A stretch of DNA of 64,000 nucleotides from Spirodela intermedia (taxonomy: Eukaryota > Streptophyta > Magnoliopsida > Alismatales > Araceae). Position numbers and translations under genes: made by a program. Under the pieces are notes generated by a model that had not been told where the DNA came from, did no database searches, and saw nothing but the letters and a program-made list of their open reading frames with translations. Each line of letters opens with the position of its first letter. Position 1 is the first letter of the stretch. The stretch covers positions 377,001 through 441,000 of the forward strand of contig LR746267.1 in assembly GCA_902729315.2 (NCBI GenBank), written 5' to 3'. Positions 40,307 through 51,522 of this stretch are shown here, piece by piece.

Positions 40307-41280
40307 GGATGAAGGGGGACCAACCGGATCTGGATTTCTTCGAGGACTTTCCACAGCCGATGTTTATGAATAAGTGGAAGGGTGGTGGAATGGGGGACCT
40401 CTCATGAGCAAGATCAAAGCAGTGTACATAGATAAAAAAAAAAGCCCAAGATCATTCAAGGGGGTGCTGCTCCACTGAACCAGTTCTCAAAGCCGCCATT
40501 CTTGTCTTCTCCCTATAACACCCTTTTTTTTTTCTTTTCTGTTTTTTTTTTTTTTTTTCCTTCTCACCTCATTCATTGACGGTTCCATGGGGATCTGGAT
40601 GACGAAGCCTAGAATTTCTTTTCATCCTATGCGATCATTTGTTTCCTTTTATTTTCTTTTTTTTTTTTTTTTCTTTCTTGACATGAGATTGTAGTCATGG
40701 CAGCAGCGGATGGGCACTGATTTAATCGATTTGGCAGCAGCATAGGTGTCATGTACAACTGGAATCCTCTAAATTATAGGCTACAGGCAACCCAATTTCT
40801 TTCCATTTCTGTTCTTCCTTTTTTCTCTTCTTTTATTTGTTGCATACTGATGAATATCTCGAGCACTGTGTCTCTCTATCTCCTTGAAGGTCAACTCAGG
40901 TTGGTGGCCATGGCCGACATCAGGTAGGTATGTTGGTACTTGACCTTATGTTCTTCATTCAGCTGAACTTGGTTTGATTCCTTTGATATTTTATCCTTTC
41001 CGTCATCTTTCATATGAGTTTATATGGTTTATGGGCCGGGGCCTGGTTAGGGCGGGGTCAACCCCCCACTAGCTCGGATGCCCAGCCGGGCCCACTTGTT
41101 TGACTTTTCCTTCTACGTCCATCCAAAATGGTAGGTACTTGACCTTATGTTCTTCATCCAGCTGAACTTGGTTTGATTCCTTTGGTATCCTTTCCGTCAT
41201 CTTTTAGATGAGTTTATGGTTTATGGGCCGGGCCCACATATTTGACTTTTCTTTCTACATCCATCCAAATGATCCCATGA
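40307..41280 (+). other. JmjC gene 3' region with a duplicated segment
   Basis: 40307-40860 is 3' untranslated and T-rich. It contains a 32-codon open frame (40309-40407, starting MKGDQPDLDFFEDF). 40923-41130 and 41131-41270 are tandem copies sharing GGTACTTGACCTTATGTTCTTC, abbreviated, then TTTATGGGCCGGG and CCACNTNTTTGACTTTTC. No other gene. Confidence 0.55.
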
Positions 41281-41592
41281 CCGCTGGTATACGATCGGAA
41301 AGTCAGATCGGTGTCAGCCAATCTTCACATCGATGAAGATTACGGCGGTCTCGAATACAGGGCCGAAGTCCCACTTTGGGATTTCATATATATTGAGCCC
41401 AATAGAGGCCCAGTTCCTTCCACTTCGCACTTTTCTGAAAATGTTTCGACTTCTTTCGATTTGATCCCTCTGAAATCCATGATTGACGAAAAGGCATGTC
41501 TATTCTCCATTTTAGAATTATGCTCCCTTCCGCCATTGTGCTAGGGCATTCAAGGGATACTCTTACCCTAACGAGGAGGGTAGCAGCCATCT

Positions 41593-41593
<1 letters not shown>

Positions 41594-41632
<39 letters not shown>
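41594..41632. repeat. (GA)n microsatellite
   Basis: Uninterrupted GA dinucleotide run in spacer just left of the 230-bp tandem array. Confidence 0.95.
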
Positions 41633-41637
<5 letters not shown>

Positions 41638-41699
41638 ACTTGTGCAAAATTGTGTTAAACATATTAAATCATATAGAACGACTAAGAAATTTAATTTGT

Positions 41700-43090
41700 T
41701 GAACATATCAAATGATTTTAATTCATCCTCGTTCAATGCTTATGCAAGCACCCTAATAATAGATAACATTACTTGAAATAAATATCATAAATTTATTGAA
41801 TCCGATTTTTGTAGACTTCATTGCTAATTATAGTTAAGAGATAACTAATGATTCCCAAATGGGTTATATATAATACCTTTTTTTTCAATAAGTTATTAGG
41901 ATTTTGGAAATGTTGATCTTAATAGCTTAAATTTCAAATGATTTTAATTCATCCTCCTTCAATGTTTATGCAAGCACCCTAACAATAAATACCATTACTT
42001 GAAATAAATATAATAAATGTATTGAATCCGATTTTTGTAGACTTTATCACTAATTATAGTTAAGAAATCAATGGTGATTTCCAATTGGGTTATCCGTAAT
42101 GTCCTTTTTTCAATAAGTTATTAAGATTTTGGAAATATTGATTTAAATAGTTTTAATTTCAAAGGAATTTTAATTCATCCTCACTCAATTTTTATGAAGG
42201 CACCCTAATAAAAAATAACATTACTTGAAATAAATATCATAAATTTATTGAATCCGATTTCTGTAGACTTTATTGCTTATTATAGTTAAGAAATCAATGG
42301 TGATTCCCAACTAGGTTACTTGTAATATCCTTTCTTCAATAAGTTATTAGGATTTTTGAAATGTTGATTTTAATAGTTTAAATTTTAAACCTAATAAAAA
42401 ATAACATTACTTTAAATAAATATCATAAAATTATTGAATCCGAGTTTTGTAAACTTTATTGGCGATTATAGTTCATAAATCACTGGCGATTCTCAAATGA
42501 GTTATTCGTTTCCTTTTTTCAGACAACTAGAACTAAATGACAAATAATAAAAACAATAATATGATATTTCAAAAATTTATCATGATATTTAAAAATGGTA
42601 ATTTCAATGAGGTTTGGTTCATTCTAATCCAATGATTATTCACACAACGTAAACAAAATACCATTTATAGAAATAAAATTTAATAAATTTATTGAATCCA
42701 TTTTTTATAACGATTAGTAATTTTATTGAGGGAAATTATCGGCAATTTCATTATTTTTCAGATATATGAGAATTATTTTTATTGATGAAAATACCATTAA
42801 TATGAAGTTTATGCAGGTACCGAAATTACATGAACCTTGATTCATATACATGTAAAATATTTATTGAATCCGTTTTTCTATATATTGATTGGTAATTTTA
42901 TTGAAGGAATTTATTGACAATTTCATTAGTTTTCAGAGATATGAAAATATTTATTTGAATCTTTTTTATTGAGGAAAATTACTGAAGTTTACGCATTATT
43001 TGATTATTGAGGAAAATTACCGAACACATTAATATGAAGTTTATGCATTTATTTGAATCCTTCTTTATATATTTATTAATAATTTTAGTC
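41700..43090. repeat. Array of ~230-bp tandem repeats
   Basis: At least three full copies (starting about 41708, 41937 and 42168), one shortened copy (about 42390) and more diverged remnants to about 43090. Shared text includes TTTTAATTCATCCTC, GCAAGCACCCTAA, ACATTACTTGAAATAAATAT, TTTATTGAATCCGATTTTTG, AATTATAGTTAAGA and CAATAAGTTATTA. The array is AT-rich with no coding capacity. Divergence increases to the right. Confidence 0.85.
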
Positions 43091-44230
43091 GGGAAAATTC
43101 TAGTTTGCTGAGTTGGCTTGCAGGCCCCGCAAATCCTACGCAACGCGTACGAATTCCGTCCGATCGTGCTGGCTCGTACGAAAGCCGCCGAGTCAGCGGC
43201 TAGTTTTCTCACGTGCTGGGCGGATTAGCCAGGCGTGCTAGGAGCCGTTGGAGTCACGTGCAAGGTCTCGGATTACGAGGACATCTTTCGGAAAAAACTT
43301 GTCCTACCCACAGAAAAACAAGCCTCAGATGGGTACTTAATTACATCTTAACCATCAGGACACCGCGGACGATAGGCTCTTCTGTGCTGACGTGGGGAGC
43401 CCTGGCTGATCTAAAAATTATAAATGTAGCCCTCCCGGTCATGTGATGCTAAGGTGTACCCCACAACACACTCTCTCTCTGCCTTCGTCTGCCTTTCTCT
43501 CTCTTCGGGTCTCGGTATGCCACATGTCTGCTTCTGTCTTTGTCGTCTTCGTTTCTCTCTCATCATCCTCTATATCTGGTTTTCGCGTCATTAATCGCGA
43601 AGCAGAGGGCTTCTATTTAATAATCCATCTCCTACGTGGGGAGCCGGTCGTCTGCATTGCCACGTAGACAGTCAAGTGGGCCCCAGTTTTTGGAAGTACG
43701 CGGTCGTCGATCGCACCCTCCCCGAGGAGGTGCCGCCTGTCGCCGTTAGGGCGGCAAGGCACACCGTGGCAGTTTGGCAACGGCCTGAGCGCTCCCCCAT
43801 CAGAAAGTGGACCGTGCGATGTTTGCATGTTTGAACGGACGAGATCTTTCCTCGCGGTAGTGGGACACTCCTGGGAGGATGAGCCACTCACAACAAAAAA
43901 CCGCGGTATCACCAAAGAGTTACAAAAGCACCACTAGGCTCTAGGTCTCGAAATAAAACGACAACGAGGATAGTATAGTATATTGGTATTTATGGAAATG
44001 AGTGCTTTGACAGGGGTATTAATGGTTTTTCATATAAGCCCAGGCTCTTCCGCTCGCCCGGAAAGCGGGGAGAGGATTATGTAGTCTGTGCCGTGAGAGC
44101 GACCTCTGCAACGTGGCGGGGCGTTACTGGTTGGAAAGCTGCGGCGGGGCTGCCCCTCCGGTGCAGCAGAACAGCAGTTCTACATAAGACCGCGCCGGAT
44201 TTGGCCTCACGCTACTACTCCACAGTAGCC

Positions 44231-44282
<52 letters not shown>

Positions 44283-44418
44283 GTGGTGGCGGAAACCTAG
44301 AAGAGAAGGGGCGGCGGCGGGGAGTTGCGTTCCGGCGAGTAGGATCCAGCCGCCGTCGCCGCGGTATTCAGGCGATCTGAGGGAGGGGCGGCGATCTGCC
44401 GGCGTTTGATGGTCGGAG
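43091..44418 (+). promoter_or_regulatory. Upstream region of the 44.4-kb gene
   Basis: No gene. ACGT-type boxes occur in GCTGACGTGGGGAGCC (about 43390), CCTACGTGGGGAGCC (about 43631) and GCCACGTAGAC (about 43659). A (CT)n tract at 44231-44283 lies in the probable 5' leader, a common position for Y-patch or GAGA-type elements in plant promoters. Confidence 0.4.
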
Positions 44419-45909
44419 ATGGCCTCAGCTATGGTGAACAACGTGGGGCTAGTGGCGCCGGATGGATTCCTGGACCTGGCCCCCTCTTCGGGAGCGTACT
44501 CGTCCTGCGGCTGGCTTAGCCCCAGGATCTCCTTCAGCCACGACTTCGACGACGATGAGAAGCTCCAAGGACGTCAGAAGGCCGAGGAGAGCTCAGCGGC
44601 GGCGGCGGTGAAGCCTCCGTCCTCCCGGTTCTCTGTAGCGGAGAAGAAGAAGGCGGCGGCGGGGGCGGCGGCGTCGGAGGAGGAGGAGGAGGAGGTAGAT
44701 CTGGGAGGATCTCCTGGCAGGGAGGTGGTGGTGGATTTCGAGTTCCGCCGTTTGGATGATCCAGTCACGATGCTTCCCGCCGATGAGCTGTTTTCGGATG
44801 GAAAACTGGTCCCGCTTCAGCTTGCCTCTGTCCGCCCCTCTTCTGCGGATTCTGCCGCAACGTTGCCGTCCCCCGGTGTGTTTGCAGAGGAGATCCGATC
44901 TCCGGAGTTGCAGAAGATGCGGCAGATGGTGGAGGAGGCCGCGGGATCGGACCAGTGCGGCGCCTTGTTTTCGCCGAAGGCGCCGAGGTGTTCCAGCCGC
45001 TTGAGGGAGCTGTTTGGTCTGAAGAAGGCGACGCATAACGGTTATGGAGCGAAAACAGAGGAGTTGCAGAAGTCGCCTCCTTCCTCCGTGCCGTCGGGGG
45101 TCAGCGCCACTCACAGGTCTTCCGCCGCACGCTCGCTCAGGCATTTTCTCCACAGGAGTCACAGATCCTCCGCGTCGATTGACGCGTACCTAAGCCTTCC
45201 ACTTCTCCGGGACTCCGACTCGGATTCAGTCTCCATGTCCGCTCGCCTTTCTCTCTCATCATCATCGTCTTCTGGTCCGGATCACGAAGAACTCCCTCGT
45301 CTCTCTTTGGACTCCGACAAGCCGTCCCATGGGCGCAATCCACCCAGAGTTCGTCTCGTCCCCAAGCTGAGGCCCTGTGTTGATCCGTCCTCGAGGCCCA
45401 ACCAAGTGCTGGATTATAGGCATCACCAATCTACGACCGCTCAGATACATACCGGAGCTGTTGCGGCAGGGGCTGGTGGGAGCGCCAGGAGTCCGATGCG
45501 AAGGGGGTCAGGAGACCCCACATCGATCCCCACAAGGGGTGCGTCACTCGACTCGCCCCGGATGAACTCGTCGGGTAAGGTGGTATTCCAGAGCCTGGAG
45601 AGGAGTTCGAGCAGCCCGAGCACCTTCAACGGAGGGCCAAGGGTCAAGCACCGTGGGGTAGAGCGTTCGTACTCTGCCAACGTCGTAAGGGTGGCACCAG
45701 TGCTGAACGTCCCCTTGTGTTCTCTGCGGGGCTCGTCTAAGCCTGGTTCCATGTTCGGCTTCGGACAGCTTTTTGCTTCCTCGACGCAGAAGAAGGACAC
45801 AGTCTCAGGGACACAGCCCTCGTGGGTGGCCGCCAGAAACAGTAACGGCAGCAGCAGTGCCGTGGGGAGGAACGTGAAGACTTTAAGGTCGTACGGGGAA
45901 TTTAGGTAA
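44419..45909 (+). CDS. Uncharacterised plant Ser-rich protein (MAKR/DUF1645-like motif)
   Basis: Intronless 496-residue protein; I do not recognise a characterised orthologue. Residues 105-135 contain FEFRRLDDPVTMLPADELF followed by SDGKLVPLQL. This resembles the FEF...ADELF..GK..PL motif shared by DUF1645 proteins and membrane-associated kinase regulators (BKI1/MAKR). An acidic Glu run precedes it at about 87-94. The middle is Ser-rich and basic, and a conserved-looking C-terminus reads VFQSLERSSSSPS, GVERSYSANVVRVAPVLNVP and GSMFGFGQLFASS. There is no signal peptide or membrane span. Function could be a phospho-regulated adaptor, but that is inference from motif only. The start is the first ATG after a CT-rich leader. 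It is GC-rich like the other intronless genes here. Confidence 0.85.
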   Translation: MASAMVNNVGLVAPDGFLDLAPSSGAYSSCGWLSPRISFSHDFDDDEKLQGRQKAEESSAAAAVKPPSSRFSVAEKKKAAAGAAASEEEEEEVDLGGSPGREVVVDFEFRRLDDPVTMLPADELFSDGKLVPLQLASVRPSSADSAATLPSPGVFAEEIRSPELQKMRQMVEEAAGSDQCGALFSPKAPRCSSRLRELFGLKKATHNGYGAKTEELQKSPPSSVPSGVSATHRSSAARSLRHFLHRSHRSSASIDAYLSLPLLRDSDSDSVSMSARLSLSSSSSSGPDHEELPRLSLDSDKPSHGRNPPRVRLVPKLRPCVDPSSRPNQVLDYRHHQSTTAQIHTGAVAAGAGGSARSPMRRGSGDPTSIPTRGASLDSPRMNSSGKVVFQSLERSSSSPSTFNGGPRVKHRGVERSYSANVVRVAPVLNVPLCSLRGSSKPGSMFGFGQLFASSTQKKDTVSGTQPSWVAARNSNGSSSAVGRNVKTLRSYGEFR

Positions 45910-46847
45910 TTCTTTGCAGGAGAACGAGAAGATAGATAGATGATCACCACCTCCTCAAACTCTCTTCTTTTCCTGTTCTTCCTTTGGGAAATCTGATTTT
46001 GCTTATCCTTCTCTGCTTGTAAATATCTGTTTTCATACCCCTCCTTAGTCCCTGTTTTCAGAGATTTATCGTGAGGATCTGTATTTCTCTGTATTCGGTT
46101 GGCACCCGGCGGGTCGGCTTCTCTCCCTCGTTTGATTCCTTCACCTAGAGAACTAGATGATTTTGATGTCATGCAACCTGTTCCAAGTGAGGCTGTGAGA
46201 CTTGTGTTCCACTATCAGATTTGCTGCTCTGAGAAGGAAAAACTAGCTCCGTAGGAGCGAGAATCGTGTTTTTTATTTCTTTTTCAGTTCTCTTTCCTTT
46301 TCGTGTAATCGGAGGGACGAAGGGGATGAAGCTTGGGGAATGGCGACTGAATCAAAAGCTGGTCAATGCTTTTGCACTTCGGTCTCTTCCCCAACGCGTC
46401 AACTCCTCCCTTTTCCGAGATCTCCATGTACTACTTCTGTAACGCGCCTTCACTGACTGCGACTTCTGGTGGCCGTTGGATTCGTCGAGCGTCGGCGGCA
46501 CCGAGAACTGGGCAAGCTGTGCGGATTCTCTGTACCATTGGACGGCTCGTGTGCTTCCAGAGAGGTTTCTATTCCTATCTCACCCTTTCTCAACCCCTCC
46601 TCTCTCCCTTGGTTTCTCTCTCTCTCTCTCTCTCTCTTTCTAGCTCTTCGAGAAAAGAAATCTACGATTTCCTCTCCCTCTCCCTCCCTCCGCAAGATCC
46701 AAAAAAAAAAAAAAAAAAAGAAGAAGCCGTGGGAGATCGCCTTGCGAGGAAGAAAAAGACTGTTTGAGATGGAATGCCCCCCCCCCGAACCCTGATCTAC
46801 TAGATTTCTTCATCGTTGTTTTACTGACCTTGGTGGGTTTCTCGCAG

Positions 46848-46947
46848 GCGGCCGGCGGAGAGATGGATTCAGAGATGCTCATCCCTGCTCCTCTGCTGCG
46901 GGCATCCTCTTTTCCTGGCGCCTCCCGCATTTTTAGACTTACTTCCG
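46848..46947 (+). other. Possible orphan first coding exon
   Basis: An acceptor (GGGTTTCTCGCAG) is followed by GCGGCCGGCGGAGAG and an ATG opening MDSEMLIPAPLLRASSFPG, which runs to a donor-like GTAACT after 84 coding bases. No later exon in frame could be recognised before 48.9 kb. It may be a gene remnant or chance. Confidence 0.25.
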
Positions 46948-47459
46948 GGTAACTTTCTGCAACTCCGGTCATTTCCTAGCAGAGCCCTCCTGTCGAGTAA
47001 AGGCCAAACAGAGCACATTACCTTCCTGACATCTACTCTCTCTCCCTTCCATCCATCCATTCAACCCTTCCGGCATTAAAATTGCTCCCAAAAGCTCTCT
47101 CATCTTCTCAGTCCCCCCCCCCCTCACCCCTCTCTCTCTCTCTCTCTCTCTCGCTTCAGATTTGAAGATGGTCTCCACCCTCGTAGTCTTCATCCTCCGG
47201 ACAGCTACCTCCCCCCGCCTCGATTGCATCCATTGACAGGACTGAACCTGACAGTCTGACTGTTCCTTTGACCGCCCCAAAATCCACCCGCAACCCCCCC
47301 CCCTCCTCGAGGACCCTTAGAGCCTGGATTGACTCGCCTCCCTTCTTCTCCCCTCTCGAGGTAGAGAGAGATAGAGAGAGAGAGAGACTGCACATTGGGA
47401 CAGTTTTCATTGATGAGCCTTTAGTCGCAGGAAGATTATCGTTGGAACGGCCAAATGAA

Positions 47460-48110
47460 GCAAGGACATGTACACAAAATTCCTACAGTTAAGGTCATCC
47501 ATCCAACTTTTTGCATAAGAAGGGATATGATAATAATTTGTGGGTCACTAGAATGCGACTACATTCGTTGGCATAATTCTGATTGTTGGAACCTTTCGTT
47601 GGAGGACGGATACATAAATTTCATAGAATTAGGGTTATGAACTAAGAGTTACACAAGTATGGGTATGTTTCAAATTTGTGAGGTCACATGAATAAGATTA
47701 CATTCTCATTGATGGTAGCAGGGGATGAGGTAAGGACTGGTGCATAAATTTCGTAGAGTTAGGGTTTTATGAGCCAAGAGTGTCCAGGCGAAATGAGATC
47801 AGGACTGATACATAATTTTCATAGAATTAGGGTTATGAGCTAAGAATGTGTATAAGAAGGGGTATGATCTTAATTAGGGACTACATTCATTGGGATGATT
47901 CTGATTAAAACATGTAGGAATAGTAAGATTCCATTTTTGTTGACTTTATTGACTTTATTTTATAAGCAACAAAGAAACATACATAAAAAGATATAACTAC
48001 CATCAAGATAGATAATTAGCTATGAAATAGTTATAGCTATATTTTCTCTAAGCCTAACTGGCCAAATGAAATCAGGACTTGTACATAAATTTCATAGAAT
48101 TAGAGTTATA
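47460..48110. repeat. Dispersed short repeat copies
   Basis: Variants of GGACT(G/T)GTACATAAATTTCATAGAATTAGGGTTAT occur near 47600, 47735, 47805 and 48075. A related GGACATGTACACAAAATTC lies at 47463, and (A/C)GGCCAAATGAA precedes two of them. Order and spacing are irregular, so this is a decayed cluster rather than a clean array. Confidence 0.6.
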
Positions 48111-49008
48111 TGCCAATAAAGTGCAAAAGAAGGGGGTGTTATCTTAATTTGCGTGAATCACTGAAACGTGACCATAAAATATCTTGGGAACCCGGTTGGA
48201 GGCCCATCCATCATAAACTAAATAAAAGGCTCTACTTTCCTTCATAACTTTAAGGAGTTGAAAATAATTTTTTTATAAAGTGAGGCTTTAAAATATAGGA
48301 TTGCATGTAATAGGGGCTTAACCATAATTATGATGGTGACGGGTATGGGCCCTCCTAGGCTTGGTTTTTTCTTTAACGGCCCCGTCGGAATCTATATTTT
48401 GATGGAGAAAAACAAATAAATAATATTTATTTTGTGTTGGCTTTATACTTTAATATACATGATGAAGTGAAAGGCAATACACAATATTATGCATGATAAA
48501 GGACTTTTTTGAAAAATACATTTCCCATTTTTTAATAACAATATTATTATTTCATGTTTTCTCATCGCACATTGTTGCCTTTTACAATTAAATATGCCAA
48601 CGAGATAAAAATATTTAGAAAGAAAATATATAAAAGTAATGAAAACAGACAAATAATACAGACCAATTGTTGGCTCATGTTTTTTAATTATACAATTTTT
48701 TGAACTAGTTCGCATGGGTATTTATTTTAATTATTTACCCAAAATGGGGATAAATTATAATATTATATTATATAAAATAAAATCAAAATAAAAATTAAGT
48801 ATCTATTTTTTTGAAATATTTTCACTCATAAAACTAATTTCACCTCGTAAATTTTATCGAGACCTTTTTTGGTGAATATTTGTTTTCATTAATCTGATAA
48901 CCGGTCTGGTGTCGTATGATGACGTCATGGTCGGGAGTAGGGGGGCTGAACTCTAAAACCCTCGTCGTTCCGTCTTCCCGCCGCCGGTCGCGGAGCTTCT
49001 CGGAGGGC

Positions 49009-51522
49009 ATGAACTTCTCCGCGTCCTGGAAATCAACGTGGCCGGTGGCCGCCGTCTTCGCCGCTCCCAACCTCTTCGCCGGAGGCGCCGCCGACCACCT
49101 CGGCCCTCTCCTCTTTGGGCCCTCGCCTTCTCCTCCTCAGCAGAGCCTCTTCTGCTCTCCCTCCCTTGCGCGCCGCCCGACGGCGCCGCCGCCGGGGAGC
49201 TCGTTCAACCATCTCCATGTCCTCCGCTGTCGGGAGGAGGACGTTTCTCACGTCCTGTTCTTCCCAATCGGGGAGAACTTCGAGCAGATCGGCTTCCTAG
49301 GCCTGTCTTCGATCGGATCGGAGCCGCGGATCAGATCGGAGAACGGCGAGGTTTTCCGGCAGGCGGAGGGATACGCTCACCCCGGCCACCGGATCATCGA
49401 CATCTCGGTGGTGCCTCTCGATCCGCCGGACGATGGCTGGGACACGGCCGCCGCCGCCGCCACCGCCTTCGCGCAAGGTCATCTTCTCGCCACCACTCTC
49501 TACTCTGTGAATTGCTTCAGGGTGGAGGTTCTCAATGGGAGGCCCCTTCTGGTTCCCACGGGGAGGCGGTCGTTCCTCAGCCGCGTGGTGGACGCCTGCT
49601 GGAACCCTCACCTCCCGGAGGAGTGCGTCGTCCTCCTCGACGACGGCGATTTCTACTGGATGAGACCGAATTCAGGCTGCGCCGTCAGGATCAGATCACC
49701 GGGGGGAGATTGCGGGAGATGGCTGCGCTGCGAGTTTGGAGGGAAACCGTGGTTGCTGTTCGTCGCGAGCTCCGTGGCTGTGACGATGGTGGATCTGAGG
49801 TCGAGGAATGGTTCCGGGAGATCAACACTGGCCAGGATCGAGGATCCGTGCTCGTACATGGAGGTGCACTCCATGGTGAAGGACCAGTTCATCGCCTTCT
49901 CCAGAGCGTCCGGCGACGATTTCCTCTTCTCCGTGGCGACTGAGCATCATCTGTTCGTATATGATTCTCGTCAGCCATTGATCCCAGTTCTGCGGTGGAA
50001 TCACGGACTTAATCATCCCTGCTATGTGGCTGTGCATCCGCTGCGGGAGCTCAGGCCGTCGGAGCAGTTCAGGTGGGCGTCTGAGTCGGGATTTGCCGTT
50101 ATCGCTGGATCCTTCTGCAACTCCGAGTTCAGTGTCTTCTGCTGCGGGCCGAAAGAACAGGGAGACTCGAACAGGAGCAGGATCCTCACTCTGTACGCCT
50201 GGGAGCTCCCATCGGATCTGTGCGTGCTGGATCGGCGATGCTCTTCCGTCGATGCTCTTGTGAATGAAGAATTTCTCAAGGAGGAGCTCCCCGCCGGATC
50301 TGACCGCTGGCTGAGCGAGGAGCTCGTTGTAGGGTTTTCGATTCTCCCCGAAGCTGCCTTCTCCGTGCCGTCAAAGCTTGAAGACCCCGGTGGCTTCTCT
50401 CTGCTCCGGCTCTTGTCGTCTGGAAGGCTCGAGTTGCAGCAATACTGCACCTCCCAGAAGCTCTCATACAGCCGTGAGGCTTCATCAAGAACCTGCAATT
50501 CCCCGTTGGTACCGTGGAATGGGAACGAGGACGCCCCTGTCACCCGCCACGACTTCCTCAACTTCAAGTTTCTCTCCGCGTATCTGACCGGAAATCTCTC
50601 CAAGACCATGATCATGGAGATGCAGAATCCCGGAGCGGAGCTCATGAAATCCAAGCTGGCCATCGACGACCGCGGATTGCAGGAGATTATAGACCGAGAG
50701 TTTTGCAGAACATCCCCTTCTGTTCTCGACTGTATTACTGATGTGGGCATCCCCTCCAGCATCCACGAGGTAGCATCACGAAGGGCTCTGTGCTCTCTGC
50801 AGCGGAATCTTCTGCATCTGGCCTTCTCCAGGTTCTCAGATCTCTTCACCGAGCGGAAACACTCCACCATTGAGTTTCCAGAGGTCAGCAGCTCGCCCTC
50901 CTTCTTCCTCAGAAAGCCCCTCGGAAGGACCAGCAAGGGGCATCTCAGAGTGCTCCCCGCAGATCGTCTTGTTGGGCCGGTGCTTCCTCTTCCTGTTCTC
51001 CTCAGCCTCCAGCGGATGGAGGACGATGGCTATGTTAACAACGAGGAGGAGGAGGAGGAGGAGGACTTGATGGCCACTCAATGCAGCATGATTCTCGACA
51101 GGGTGTTCCCTGAGATCTCCATAGCTTCGTCACAGGTTCTGCAGGAGGAGAATCCTTTCCAGGTCCATGAACCCAGGGCATGCCTTCCTGGTGAAACCCG
51201 CAGCTTTGCCAAGGAGCAGGGAGAAACCCACCAAGAACACCAAGAATTCTCCAGCGCCGCCATGAAAGACGATAAATTCTCTATTTTCGTCTGTGGGATT
51301 CATGAGAGACCTGACGTCAAGGGCTCCAGCCAGGACCCAGAAACCCTGGGGATGTCTGCTGATCTGGCGCCAGTGAAGCTGGATTTTGATCCTCCTGGCA
51401 TCAGGCTCTCACACAACGAGCGCAAGATATTCAGCTCTTTGAAGAGACAGTTCTCGAGATGGCAGAGCTCCTGGGCCGACCAAGATCTCCCTCGTTCGTC
51501 CAAGTTTTCGAAGAGAATGTGA
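49009..51522 (+). CDS. TAF1C-like RNA polymerase I initiation factor subunit
   Basis: Predicted nuclear/nucleolar protein resembling the plant TBP-associated factor RNA polymerase I subunit C, a part of the rDNA promoter-selectivity complex. From MNFSASWKSTWPVAAVF it has 837 residues. The opening (SWKSTWPV...NLFAGG...LGPLLF) matches the start of plant homologues as I remember them. The frame is also open from an ATG at 48916, adding 31 Arg/Ser-rich residues. The body has repeated beta-propeller-like strands (ISVVPLD, VVDACWNP, CVVLLDDGDFYWM, WLLFVASS, EHHLFVYDSRQPLIPVLRW). An acidic run NNEEEEEEED follows, and a C-terminal basic segment NERKIFSSLKRQFSRWQ. Intronless and GC-rich. The family assignment rests on overall layout, not on a catalytic motif. 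Confidence 0.68.
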   Translation: MNFSASWKSTWPVAAVFAAPNLFAGGAADHLGPLLFGPSPSPPQQSLFCSPSLARRPTAPPPGSSFNHLHVLRCREEDVSHVLFFPIGENFEQIGFLGLSSIGSEPRIRSENGEVFRQAEGYAHPGHRIIDISVVPLDPPDDGWDTAAAAATAFAQGHLLATTLYSVNCFRVEVLNGRPLLVPTGRRSFLSRVVDACWNPHLPEECVVLLDDGDFYWMRPNSGCAVRIRSPGGDCGRWLRCEFGGKPWLLFVASSVAVTMVDLRSRNGSGRSTLARIEDPCSYMEVHSMVKDQFIAFSRASGDDFLFSVATEHHLFVYDSRQPLIPVLRWNHGLNHPCYVAVHPLRELRPSEQFRWASESGFAVIAGSFCNSEFSVFCCGPKEQGDSNRSRILTLYAWELPSDLCVLDRRCSSVDALVNEEFLKEELPAGSDRWLSEELVVGFSILPEAAFSVPSKLEDPGGFSLLRLLSSGRLELQQYCTSQKLSYSREASSRTCNSPLVPWNGNEDAPVTRHDFLNFKFLSAYLTGNLSKTMIMEMQNPGAELMKSKLAIDDRGLQEIIDREFCRTSPSVLDCITDVGIPSSIHEVASRRALCSLQRNLLHLAFSRFSDLFTERKHSTIEFPEVSSSPSFFLRKPLGRTSKGHLRVLPADRLVGPVLPLPVLLSLQRMEDDGYVNNEEEEEEEDLMATQCSMILDRVFPEISIASSQVLQEENPFQVHEPRACLPGETRSFAKEQGETHQEHQEFSSAAMKDDKFSIFVCGIHERPDVKGSSQDPETLGMSADLAPVKLDFDPPGIRLSHNERKIFSSLKRQFSRWQSSWADQDLPRSSKFSKRM

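Larger units (their letters stand above)
45910..48900. other. Long spacer with simple repeats and a possible orphan exon
   Basis: 45910-46330 is probably the 3' untranslated region of the upstream gene. 46560-46720 and 47110-47160 are CT and A runs. An exon-like block lies at 46848-46947. 47460-48110 contains several dispersed copies of a short AT-rich repeat. 48180-48900 is AT-rich with no feature I can support. Confidence 0.5.

Noticed and set aside
50022-50936. 304-codon minus-strand frame
   Set aside because: Antisense shadow of the TAF1C-like gene, whose plus frame spans the whole region without introns.
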